In this document: piece by piece, positions 40,716 through 48,415 of the stretch
Numbering within the stretch: position 1 is the first letter of the stretch
Layout of the letters: each line of letters opens with the position of its first letter
From: Actinomycetes bacterium
Lineage (GTDB): Bacteria > Actinomycetota > Acidimicrobiia > Acidimicrobiales > Microtrichaceae
Reading direction: 5' to 3'
Length of the DNA: 64,000 nucleotides
NCBI GenBank assembly: GCA_024222295.1
Contig: JAAEPF010000024.1
Span: 62,001 to 126,000, forward strand
Translations under genes and position numbers: made by a program
The notes under the pieces: generated by a model
Database searches by the model: none
The model's input: the letters and a program-made list of their open reading frames with translations, nothing else
What the model was told of the DNA's origin: nothing

Positions 40716-41074
40716 TGGCTTACGACCCGAAGCGTCCCAAGCGTCCGGCCGGACCCGACGATTCGCCTGCGCCGGTTGATGCGCTGATCGACCTGGCAGC
40801 TACGCAACAGACAGCCGAAGCCCAGTCTCCGGCTGAAGCTCCCGACGCTTCCACGGACGCGGCCGCTGCTGCGGATGCACCCGCTCCGCCACCTGTGGCC
40901 ACGCCGGAGCCCCAAGGCGGCGAGCCGCAGCAGCCGGGCGGCGCAGCAGCGGCGCCCTCGCCGCAGTTTGCCGAGCCGAGGTCGGGCCCCCCGCCGGCAG
41001 CGGCGGCTCTGGTGGCCGGGCTGTTCGGACTGCTGGTGTTGCTGCTGATACTGCGCCGGCGTCGCCGCCGCTGA
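40715..41074 (+). CDS. Tail-anchored Pro/Ala-rich protein, partner of the ParA-like ATPase
   Basis: A 119-residue protein: a basic start (MAYDPKRPKRPAG), about 80 residues of disordered Pro/Ala/Gln-rich sequence, one C-terminal membrane segment (AAALVAGLFGLLVLLLIL) and seven terminal residues that are all Arg. It would be anchored in the membrane by its tail with the long arm in the cytoplasm. Coupled translation with the ParA-like gene suggests it localises or activates that ATPase at the membrane. It has no recognised domain and could evolve fast. Confidence 0.7.
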   Translation: MAYDPKRPKRPAGPDDSPAPVDALIDLAATQQTAEAQSPAEAPDASTDAAAAADAPAPPPVATPEPQGGEPQQPGGAAAAPSPQFAEPRSGPPPAAAALVAGLFGLLVLLLILRRRRRR

Positions 41075-41330
41075 TCGTCGCTGCCGGGGTCGGTCGGTTA
41101 CCTGCCCGCGCGCCTGCAGTTTGGCCGCCGGTCCGAATATTTCGACGCCCAGTGCCTTGGCGCTCACGCAGCGTCGATATGTTGCGAGATTTTTGCGATC
41201 TGGAGCGTTCCGGGTTGGCCCTATGACGAACGCGTGACAGACTTGCCACCCGAACGTCACATCGATGTCATTTGTGCGTCCCGCAACACAGGCGCGCTAC
41301 GCACTGGCGTCGCCCGCTCGGCGAGATGCC

Positions 41331-42362
41331 ATGGCAGACAAAGACCTTCCCATGACCCCCGATTCCACCCGCCCCAGACTCCTGCCCGCCCTTGCCGTCG
41401 GCGTTGCCGTGGCATTGACCCTGCAGTTGTTCGGCGGCACCGGTTCGGCCGCGCCGGCCAACGTGCCCTCGGCACGAGCAGCGCTCGAGGCCGCCTCGCA
41501 ACGGCGCGTGGAGGCGGAGCAGCGGCTGGCCTCGGTGGAAGCAGAGGTGGGGTTGGTCCGCGCCGAGATCCAACGTCTGGATGATGGCGCAGCGCAGATC
41601 ACCGAGGACCTGGCAGCCGCCCGCCGCGCGGTTCGCGAGTACGCGGTGGCGGCGTACATCGATGGAGGCCAGGGCGCCCTGCTCGGCGCAACCCTCGACG
41701 TCGAGGAAAGCAGCGCCCTTGCCTGGCGGGCCCAGGTCGTGGGCAGCCAGACCGTCGACGCAGCCGACGCGGTCGACCGCTTCAGTGCCCTCAAGGACTC
41801 CAACGAACCCGACCAGATCGCGGCGGCAGCCCGGCTCGACGACCTCACCGCGACCCTCGAAGAGGTCCACAGTGACGCGCTGCAGGCAGCGGCGCACGAG
41901 CGCGACGCCGAGGCCGCACTGGAGCGGGCACTCGACTACGAACAGCGCATGCGGGCAGCGGCTGCTGAGCAAGCCGAGGCCCAGCGTGACACCGCGGAGG
42001 CCACCACCGTGACCACAGCGGCGCCCGCGTCCAGCACCGGTGGTTCCTCCGGGCGCTCTGCGTCCAAGTCCGCATCCGCACCCGCGCCGGCTCCTGCTGC
42101 TGTGGGTGTGCCCGCCACCGGCCAGCCCACCCAGGCGGAGATCGCCATGCTGGCCAAGATCCGCCACTGCGAGAGCCGCGGCAACTATTCGATCGCGAGC
42201 GCCAGTGGCAAGTACCGCGGCGCCTACCAATTCGACCAGCGCACCTGGAACTCCGTGGGCGGCTCCGGCGATCCGGCCGCGGCCTCGCCGGCCGAGCAGG
42301 ACTACCGGGCACTGCTGCTGTACCGCCAGCGCGGGCGCCGTCCCTGGCCCAACTGCGCTTAG
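41331..42362 (+). CDS. Secreted coiled-coil protein with Rpf-like transglycosylase domain
   Basis: A 343-residue exported protein. A signal segment (LLPALAVGVAVALTLQLFGG) precedes a coiled coil of about 200 residues containing AVREYAVAAYIDGGQGALLG, similar to the M15 peptidase at 35523-36797. After a Thr/Ser/Pro linker, residues about 275-343 form the resuscitation-promoting-factor/transglycosylase domain: IRHCESRGNYSI with the catalytic Glu, SGKYRGAYQFDQRTWNSVGG, and a terminal NCA forming a disulfide. It should cleave glycan strands of peptidoglycan and may promote regrowth. ATG at 41331 is used; ATG 41352 would also keep the signal. The 256-nt gap upstream shows no riboswitch I can recognise. 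Confidence 0.85.
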   Translation: MADKDLPMTPDSTRPRLLPALAVGVAVALTLQLFGGTGSAAPANVPSARAALEAASQRRVEAEQRLASVEAEVGLVRAEIQRLDDGAAQITEDLAAARRAVREYAVAAYIDGGQGALLGATLDVEESSALAWRAQVVGSQTVDAADAVDRFSALKDSNEPDQIAAAARLDDLTATLEEVHSDALQAAAHERDAEAALERALDYEQRMRAAAAEQAEAQRDTAEATTVTTAAPASSTGGSSGRSASKSASAPAPAPAAVGVPATGQPTQAEIAMLAKIRHCESRGNYSIASASGKYRGAYQFDQRTWNSVGGSGDPAAASPAEQDYRALLLYRQRGRRPWPNCA

Positions 42363-42597
42363 GTCCGAGCGCCGCTGCACCTGGCGGTCAGCGCGGCCAC
42401 AGCCCCGATGGGCACGGGTCGGCAGGTATCGTGAGTCCAAAGGTGTCAGCAGCGCCCCCGCGGGTGCGAGCCGGGATCTGGCGCCCCTCTGCGTCGGCGC
42501 CTCAGGTTTCCCGGGTCACTCCGGCCACGGCTAGGGTCGCTTCCGTCACCGCATCAGGAACCTTCGTGCCGCGAAGCGGCCCACATAGAGGAACGAC

Positions 42598-44784
42598 GTG
42601 ATCGCCCGATTCCGACTCCCCGCCCTGCTCACCGCTGTTGCCATGGTCGCCCTGGCCTGTGCCGAATCCGAGGCAAAGCCGGTCGCCTTCAGTGGTGAGA
42701 TCGGTGCCGGCAACCCCGCCGTCGAAGAGCAGGACGAGGGTTCTGCCACAGCAGATGCACCCGAGCCCCAGGAGCTGACCGGCCCACAGACCGACCGGCT
42801 CAACGCGGCACTCGAGGTATCGGAGCCGGGCTGCAATCCCATCGACACCTCCAGCTGCATGCTTCCCTTCCCGAGCGACTTCATGACCGTGGAGGACCCG
42901 TCGTCGCCGACGTTGCGTCGCGTGGACCTGCCAGAGGGCCAGCTGGCCAACTCCGCAGGCGCCACACTCGACACGGCCGCATGGGACACCCTCGACGGCT
43001 TCTCCCCGTCGACGCCGATCGTCGTCTACGTGCCCGGGCTCGATGCCGAGGCCACTGACCTTCCCACCCAGACCGACATCGCCAAGTCCATCACCGAGGA
43101 ATCCGCCACGGTCGTTGTCGACCTCGATACCGGACAGTTGGTGCCCCACTGGGCAGAAGTCGACCTGCGTGCAGGCGACCCGAGTCAGGCCTCGCTGATC
43201 ATCCGCCCCGCCGCGTCGCTCATCGAGACCCACCGCTTCGCCGTGGCGTTGCGTTCGATGAGGTCCGCCGATGGATTCCCGATCCCCTCTCCGATCACGT
43301 TCCAGGTGCTTCGCGACAACCTCAACTCCGGGGTCGCCGCCCTCGAGGACATCAAGTCCGACTACGACGTCGTGTTCTCCGAGATGGCCGAAGCCGGCAT
43401 CGACCGCAGAAGCCTCTACCTCTCGTGGTGGTTCACCGTCGCTTCGGCTGACAGCCTCGCCGGCAACGTGCTGTCGATGCGCGACGACGCCATGGGTCAG
43501 CTCAACGGCGGGGCTCCGCCGTTCGAGGTCACAGACGTGAGCACCAGCGGGCTCGAAGACGGCATCGCGAAGGTTGTCGCTGGCACCTTCGAGGTGCCGC
43601 TCTACCTCGAGAGCGCCGAACCCGGCGCCCGCATGACATTCAACGACGCCGGCCAGCCGGTCTCAACAGGCACCCTGACCGCCGACTTCGTGTGCACCGT
43701 TCCCGAGCAGGCGATGCAGATGGGTGAAGCCAGGCCGGTGGTGTACGGCCACGGCCTCCTCGGTGGCGCCGACGAGGCTTCGTCGTCGCACGTGCAGGTG
43801 ACCGCAGCGGCCCTCAACGCCATCTACTGCAGTACTGATGCAATCGGCCTGGCCGAGGACGACCTCGGGTACGCCACGCAGGTCGCGAGCAACCTCAGCG
43901 CTGCACCGGCCATGTCCGACCGATTGCAGCAGGCCATCCTCAACTACCTGTTCCTCGGTCGGCTGATGCTCAACGCCAACGGGTTCGCCACCTCCGAGGA
44001 GTTCACCACCGACGGTGGAGCAATCGCGCTCAACACGGCGGAGGCCTACTGGGACGGCAACAGCCAGGGCGCCATCATCGGCGGTGCTGTGACCGCCGTG
44101 GCCCAGGACTGGACCAAGGCCGTGCTTGGTGTCGGCGGAATGAGCTATTCGACGCTGCTGCAGCGCAGCGTGGACTTCGACCCGTACTGGGTGGTCATGC
44201 AGGCGGCGTACCCGGATCCGCTCGACCAGCAGGTCGCGTTCGGACTGCTCCAGATGATGCTTGACCGCGGTGAGACCTCGGGTTATGTCCAGCACCTCAC
44301 CGACCGGCCCTACAGCCTCACGCCATCACACCAGGTGATCATGGACGTGGCCTTCGGTGACCACCAGGTGGCCACCATCACCGCCGACAACATCGCCCGC
44401 ACCCTCAACATCCCGCTCTACACGCCTGCCGGTGGCCCGTTGCCCGATGGTGCCGACGAAGTCGAGGCCTCCGAGCGCTTCTGGGACCTCGCGCCGATCC
44501 GCAAGTTCCCGTACACCGGCTCAGCACTGTTCTACTGGTACTCGGGCACGCTGCCCCCGCCCAACGGCAACATCACGCCGGTCATGGGGTCGCTGTACGA
44601 AGCCGAGTGCGCCGGGTCTGCCGCCGATACCGAACCAGCGTGCATCGATCCCCACGAGGATCCGCGCCGCCAGCCCGAAGTGATCGCCCAGAAGGATGCA
44701 TTCTTCTCCCTCGAGGGCGAGATCATCAACGTGTGCCGGGACGAGCCGTGCGTCGCAGAGCCCCGCAGCGAGTTCGACTACTGA
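42598..44784 (+). CDS. Secreted VolA-like lipase lipoprotein (bacterial virulence lipase N-terminal type)
   Basis: A 728-residue predicted lipoprotein (lipobox VALACAE, lipid on Cys21). The N-terminal half has SCMLPFPSDFMTVEDP and DTLDGFSPSTPIVVYVPG, the signature of the Lipase_bact_N/VolA family. The second half is an alpha/beta hydrolase with RPVVYGHGLLGG (oxyanion region) and the nucleophile elbow GNSQG, with Ser as nucleophile. Relatives are surface lysophospholipases. The paralogue at 48416-50329 shares the layout. It starts at GTG 42598 with GAGGAACGAC upstream. A -10-like TAGGGT at 42532 would give a leader of about 60 nt. Confidence 0.8.
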   Translation: MIARFRLPALLTAVAMVALACAESEAKPVAFSGEIGAGNPAVEEQDEGSATADAPEPQELTGPQTDRLNAALEVSEPGCNPIDTSSCMLPFPSDFMTVEDPSSPTLRRVDLPEGQLANSAGATLDTAAWDTLDGFSPSTPIVVYVPGLDAEATDLPTQTDIAKSITEESATVVVDLDTGQLVPHWAEVDLRAGDPSQASLIIRPAASLIETHRFAVALRSMRSADGFPIPSPITFQVLRDNLNSGVAALEDIKSDYDVVFSEMAEAGIDRRSLYLSWWFTVASADSLAGNVLSMRDDAMGQLNGGAPPFEVTDVSTSGLEDGIAKVVAGTFEVPLYLESAEPGARMTFNDAGQPVSTGTLTADFVCTVPEQAMQMGEARPVVYGHGLLGGADEASSSHVQVTAAALNAIYCSTDAIGLAEDDLGYATQVASNLSAAPAMSDRLQQAILNYLFLGRLMLNANGFATSEEFTTDGGAIALNTAEAYWDGNSQGAIIGGAVTAVAQDWTKAVLGVGGMSYSTLLQRSVDFDPYWVVMQAAYPDPLDQQVAFGLLQMMLDRGETSGYVQHLTDRPYSLTPSHQVIMDVAFGDHQVATITADNIARTLNIPLYTPAGGPLPDGADEVEASERFWDLAPIRKFPYTGSALFYWYSGTLPPPNGNITPVMGSLYEAECAGSAADTEPACIDPHEDPRRQPEVIAQKDAFFSLEGEIINVCRDEPCVAEPRSEFDY

Positions 44785-44804
44785 TCCATGGCTCGGCAGT
44801 TGCG

Positions 44805-45500
44805 TCAGCTCTGAGCTGAGGCAACGGACTTGCGCAGCTTCTCGGTGAGTTCCGCGTCGGTATTGCTCCGAGTGGCTGCGAAGGCCCGGGCATCGAGGTA
44901 CTCGGCGAGTTCTGCGGCGCGATCGAGCGCGTGGTCGACCACTCGTTCGGGCTCCACCAGCTCGTCGAGGTAGCCCGCTGCAAGTGCCTGGTCGGGTGAG
45001 TAGATCTTCGACAGCACCGTCGCCTGGTGGAACTCGGTCGGCGTCAGCCGGGACCGCGTGAGCTCGATCGCGAATTCCGGCAGTGCCAGGCCTATGGCCA
45101 CCTCGTTGAGGCCGTACTTGAAGTCCCCCTCCGCCCCGATGCGGACATCGGCACAGGAGAGCAGCACCGCGCCCATGGCAAGCGCATGGCCTGTGGAGGC
45201 GATCACGCGGGGAGTGGGCCACTCGTGCAGCCGCAGCGCGATCTCGGCACCGCGGTTCATCATCTCGATAGCTGCTCCGGGGCCTTGCTTGACCACCGAC
45301 AGGTCGAAGCCGGCGCAGAACTTGCCCGGCCGGCCAGCGAGCACGAGGGCTCGTGCGCCTTCGGCCTCGTCGAGGGCCGCGTCGAGGTCCTCGATGGTGC
45401 GATGCGAGATCGCGTTGGCCTTGCCGTCATCCATCGTGACAACAGCGATTCCGTCGCGGTCCTCGCACCCGACAACTGGTGATGTGTCTTCAGTGCTCAC
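44805..45500 (-). CDS. Crotonase/enoyl-CoA hydratase family protein
   Basis: A 231-residue crotonase-fold protein. The oxyanion-hole segments are RPGKFCAGFDLS and GHALAMGAVLLSCADVRIG. The position of the catalytic Glu in GLNEVAIGLALPEF retains only one acidic residue, so hydratase, isomerase or hydrolase activity cannot be told apart. It is shorter than EchA20 and not close to it. GTG 45500 is preceded by TAGTTT at 7 nt. It is divergent from the acyltransferase gene and convergent with the lipase gene, ending 21 nt after that stop. Confidence 0.87.
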   Translation of the reverse strand: MSTEDTSPVVGCEDRDGIAVVTMDDGKANAISHRTIEDLDAALDEAEGARALVLAGRPGKFCAGFDLSVVKQGPGAAIEMMNRGAEIALRLHEWPTPRVIASTGHALAMGAVLLSCADVRIGAEGDFKYGLNEVAIGLALPEFAIELTRSRLTPTEFHQATVLSKIYSPDQALAAGYLDELVEPERVVDHALDRAAELAEYLDARAFAATRSNTDAELTEKLRKSVASAQS

Positions 45501-45507
45501 GGCCGGG

Positions 45508-45513
45508 AAACTA
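45508..45513 (-). promoter_or_regulatory. Candidate leaderless -10 box
   Basis: TAGTTT on the minus strand, 7 nt before the GTG at 45500, identical in sequence to the box of fadE30. Confidence 0.45.
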
Positions 45514-45579
45514 GCGTGTCAAGGCGCTGCCGCCGTAGTCGCCGGCGTCAGCATCGCTAAACGTCCCCCAAGCACGGCC

Positions 45580-45621
45580 GACTGATCCTGGTCGGTCAAA
45601 CACCTCTGCAAAGGATCAGTC
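45580..45621 (+). promoter_or_regulatory. Hairpin that covers the Shine-Dalgarno of the acyltransferase gene
   Basis: A perfect 10-bp inverted repeat, GACTGATCCT (45580-45589) with AGGATCAGTC (45612-45621), around a 22-nt loop. The right arm contains the AGGA of the only good Shine-Dalgarno sequence and ends directly at the probable CTG start codon at 45622. In RNA the hairpin would hide the ribosome site, so it could act as a translational switch. A double-stranded DNA operator is less likely given the wide spacing. Confidence 0.55.
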
Positions 45622-47748
45622 CTGCCCCACGACGACCGCTCCAGCTTCGTCGACCTCTACCAGGAGGGACGGCCACGCCTCGCGCACCTGCGCGGCCTTG
45701 ACGGCCTGCGCGGGCTCGCCGTGGCCGGCGTGGTTGCGTTCCACGCGGGCTTCGGCGGAATGGTGGGTGGTTACCTGGGTGTGTCGACGTTCTTCACCCT
45801 GTCAGGCTTCCTCATCGCCAGCCTGTTGTTCGCACAGGGCAGCCCGGAGGAGGGGATCGTCCTGCGGGGCTTCTGGGGCAGGCGCTTCCGCCGGCTGTTC
45901 CCGGCGGCTGTGCTCACCATCATCGCGGTGCTGGCGCTGTTCGCACCCTTCGTGGCGACACCCGACCAGCTGTCCACGTTGCGCTGGGATTCGATCGCTT
46001 CGCTGTTCAGCGTCGCCAACTGGCAGTTCATCGCACAGGGCTCCAGCTACGGCGACCTCTTCGTGGCTCCGTCACCGCTGTTGCACTTCTGGAGCCTGGC
46101 GATCGAGGAGCAGTTCTACATCGTGTTCCCGCTGCTGCTGTGGGCGGTCATCAAGGCCTTCGGTGCACGTCGCGGGCTGGTGGCGGGCGTGTTGCTCGCA
46201 CTTGCCGGTGGGTCGCTCGCATGGACGCTGTTCGGTGGGCTCAGCAACGACCACATCTACCTCGGCACCGGCACGCGGGCCTCGGAGCTGCTGCTGGGCG
46301 GGGTGCTTGCGGTGGTGCTCACCAAGCAGCGCACCAGGCAGGTACTCGCCGAGGTGCGTCCCCTGCGCCTCCTGGTAGTCGGAGCCGGCGCGGTGGCGCT
46401 GGGGGTGCAGCTGTGGTGGTGGTGGAGCGTCGATCAGGCCTCGGAGTGGTTGTACCGGGGCGGCTTCACCCTCTACGCCGGGCTCACATGCGTTGTCATC
46501 CTCGCTGCAGCCCTACCCGGCGGCCCCGTGAACCGGATGACCTCGGCGGCGCCCCTTCGCTGGCTCGGTGCGCGTTCCTATGCCATCTACCTGGTGCACT
46601 GGCCGCTGTTCCTCGTGGCGCGCCAGACGTGGGGTGACGCGAACCGTTGGCTCGTCACGGCGGGTGTCGTGGCTTCGTCGCTGCTCATTGCCGACCTGTC
46701 GCTGCGGCTGCTCGAGCGCCCGGTGCGGGTGAAGGCGCTGTTCCCGTCCCGGCGGAAGGCCTATGCGGCCATGGGCGTCGCCGCCCTCGCGGTAGTACTC
46801 CTGGCCTTCACCGTCGTGCCCGACGACCCCGACGGCACCAGCCCCGACTTCGAATCCGAACTGGAGACGTGGGAGGAGCTGTTGGCCGCCGGCGCCGACG
46901 AGGCGTCCAGCGATCGTGCAACGACCACGACCGAGGCCCCGCCCAGCGACCCCGAGGACCCAGCGCCCCCACCCCCGGCACCCGTGCCGGTGGTCGGATT
47001 GTTCGGCGACTCCACGTCGCTGTCGATGAGCATCGGCCTCAGCCGCTGGAGGGATGAAACGGGCCTTCTCGGCCCGCTGGTCGGGGACCTGCGGTTCGGG
47101 TGCGGAGTTCCCCGGTTCGTGAAGTTGCGCGCCGAGACCACCGTGGTGCCTGACGTTGAATGCCTCGCCTGGCCACAACGGTGGACGGAGATCACCGCGG
47201 CCACAAGGCCGCACATCAGTCTGTTGTCGAGTCCGGCCTGGGCCGTTCCCGACGCCGTCGTGCCGGGAGAAGTCGACTACTCGGCGCTCGGGGATCCCTT
47301 GGTCGACGACTTCGTGCGCGGCGAGTTGCTGCAGGCGGTCGACATCCTGTCCGCCACGGGCACACAGGTCGTGCTGGTCAACTGGCCGCAGTACGGGTCC
47401 TGGTACGACGACGGCAGGTCCTCTGCGGTGCAGCGCCAGGCTGATCCTGCGCGGATGGCCCGGCTGCACGAGATCCAGCGGGAAGTGGCGGCCCTTCGGC
47501 CTGACTCTGCGACCGTATTGGAGTTCGGGGACTGGTTGGGTGCTCGTTCCGAGGATCGGGCTCTGCGCGCGGACGGCATGCACTTCACCGAGGACGAGTT
47601 CACCCGGGTGGCGCATGAATGGTTCGGTGCCGAGGTGGTGAGGATCTGGGAGCAGCGTTGGGACCGGATGCAGGAACTCGAGCGGGCGCGAGTGCAGGAG
47701 CAGGCGGCCGGCGCGTCCACAACCGGATCCACGAGCGAGACGGGCTAG
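45622..47748 (+). CDS. Acyltransferase-3 membrane protein fused to SGNH domain (OafA/OatA type)
   Basis: A 708-residue protein. Residues about 25-370 form the ten-segment acyltransferase-3 domain (HLRGLDGLRGLAVAGVVAFH, GYLGVSTFFTLSGFLI, HFWSLAIEEQFY). A Pro/Thr linker follows, then an SGNH-hydrolase-like domain with LFGDSTSLSM and ADGMHF (catalytic Asp-x-x-His). Such proteins O-acetylate extracellular glycans or peptidoglycan. No ATG/GTG/TTG lies between the upstream stop (45583) and GTG 45721, and starting at that GTG would cut into the conserved HLRGLDGLRGLA segment. CTG at 45622, with AAAGGA 6 nt upstream, restores it and is taken as the start. Confidence 0.82.
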   Translation: MPHDDRSSFVDLYQEGRPRLAHLRGLDGLRGLAVAGVVAFHAGFGGMVGGYLGVSTFFTLSGFLIASLLFAQGSPEEGIVLRGFWGRRFRRLFPAAVLTIIAVLALFAPFVATPDQLSTLRWDSIASLFSVANWQFIAQGSSYGDLFVAPSPLLHFWSLAIEEQFYIVFPLLLWAVIKAFGARRGLVAGVLLALAGGSLAWTLFGGLSNDHIYLGTGTRASELLLGGVLAVVLTKQRTRQVLAEVRPLRLLVVGAGAVALGVQLWWWWSVDQASEWLYRGGFTLYAGLTCVVILAAALPGGPVNRMTSAAPLRWLGARSYAIYLVHWPLFLVARQTWGDANRWLVTAGVVASSLLIADLSLRLLERPVRVKALFPSRRKAYAAMGVAALAVVLLAFTVVPDDPDGTSPDFESELETWEELLAAGADEASSDRATTTTEAPPSDPEDPAPPPPAPVPVVGLFGDSTSLSMSIGLSRWRDETGLLGPLVGDLRFGCGVPRFVKLRAETTVVPDVECLAWPQRWTEITAATRPHISLLSSPAWAVPDAVVPGEVDYSALGDPLVDDFVRGELLQAVDILSATGTQVVLVNWPQYGSWYDDGRSSAVQRQADPARMARLHEIQREVAALRPDSATVLEFGDWLGARSEDRALRADGMHFTEDEFTRVAHEWFGAEVVRIWEQRWDRMQELERARVQEQAAGASTTGSTSETG

Positions 47749-47829
47749 TCCGCGGAAACTCACCGATGTGCGCGCGGCTAGCGTCGCTGCCGGGCGGCCT
47801 GCACCGACCCCGACCCGAAAGGACGTGAG

Positions 47830-48315
47830 ATGGGCTTTCTCGACAAGGCAAAGGCCGCGGCCAACGACCTCGCTTCCAAGGCGGATGCGGCGCTCGGATC
47901 GGCCGAGAGCAGCATGGCCGGCGGCGCGTCGCCGAAGCAGGCGGAACCCCTCATCAGGGACCTGGGCGTCATCGCCTACCTGGAGTCCACCGGCCGGGTA
48001 CCTGAGGATGCGGACACGCAGCGCCAGCGCTGTGTCGACGGCATACAGGCCATCGAGCAGCAGACAGCTCTCAACCTCCAGCTGACCTCGGCTCCACCAC
48101 CGGCTCCAGGTACCGCCGGAGCACCGCCGGCTCCCGCGACTGCGCCCCCGGCCCCGGCCGCAGCGCCGCCACCGCCACCTCCGGGTGCGGCTGCTGCACC
48201 GCCTCCGCCGGTCGATGCCCCGGCCGCTCCGCCCGCACCCGCCGAGGCGCCCGCGCCGCCACCACCCCGGGACGCCGCTCCGCCCCCGCCACCACCTCCC
48301 GGCTCCCAGGGCTGA
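47830..48315 (+). CDS. Small protein with conserved head and Pro/Ala-rich tail
   Basis: A 161-residue protein. Residues 1-85 are helical and look conserved in type (MGFLDKAKAAANDLASKADA, then LIRDLGVIAYLESTGR); the rest is almost purely Pro and Ala, and probably unfolded. It has no signal peptide or membrane segment. Similar actinobacterial proteins with a MGFLDK head exist as hypothetical proteins of unknown role. TAGCGT at 47779 could be its -10 box, with GAAAGGACGTGAG as ribosome site just before the ATG. It lies between the acyltransferase and the second lipase-like gene on the same strand. Confidence 0.7.
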   Translation: MGFLDKAKAAANDLASKADAALGSAESSMAGGASPKQAEPLIRDLGVIAYLESTGRVPEDADTQRQRCVDGIQAIEQQTALNLQLTSAPPPAPGTAGAPPAPATAPPAPAAAPPPPPPGAAAAPPPPVDAPAAPPAPAEAPAPPPPRDAAPPPPPPPGSQG

Positions 48316-48415
48316 GTGATGATCCCGCCGGGGCTCCATCCCGCCGGTGTCGATTTCTGAACCAGGTTCGCGCGAAGATCGCGTGTCGGGTCAGCGGTCG
48401 CGGGAGGGCACCGGA

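Noticed and set aside
41075-41330. Cyclic di-AMP (ydaO-type) riboswitch before the Rpf-like gene
   Set aside because: Such switches often precede rpf genes, but none of the conserved ydaO sequence blocks could be seen.
45721-47748. GTG at 45721 as the acyltransferase start
   Set aside because: It would remove the conserved LRGLDGLRGLA segment, and it has no Shine-Dalgarno; CTG 45622 has one at ideal spacing.
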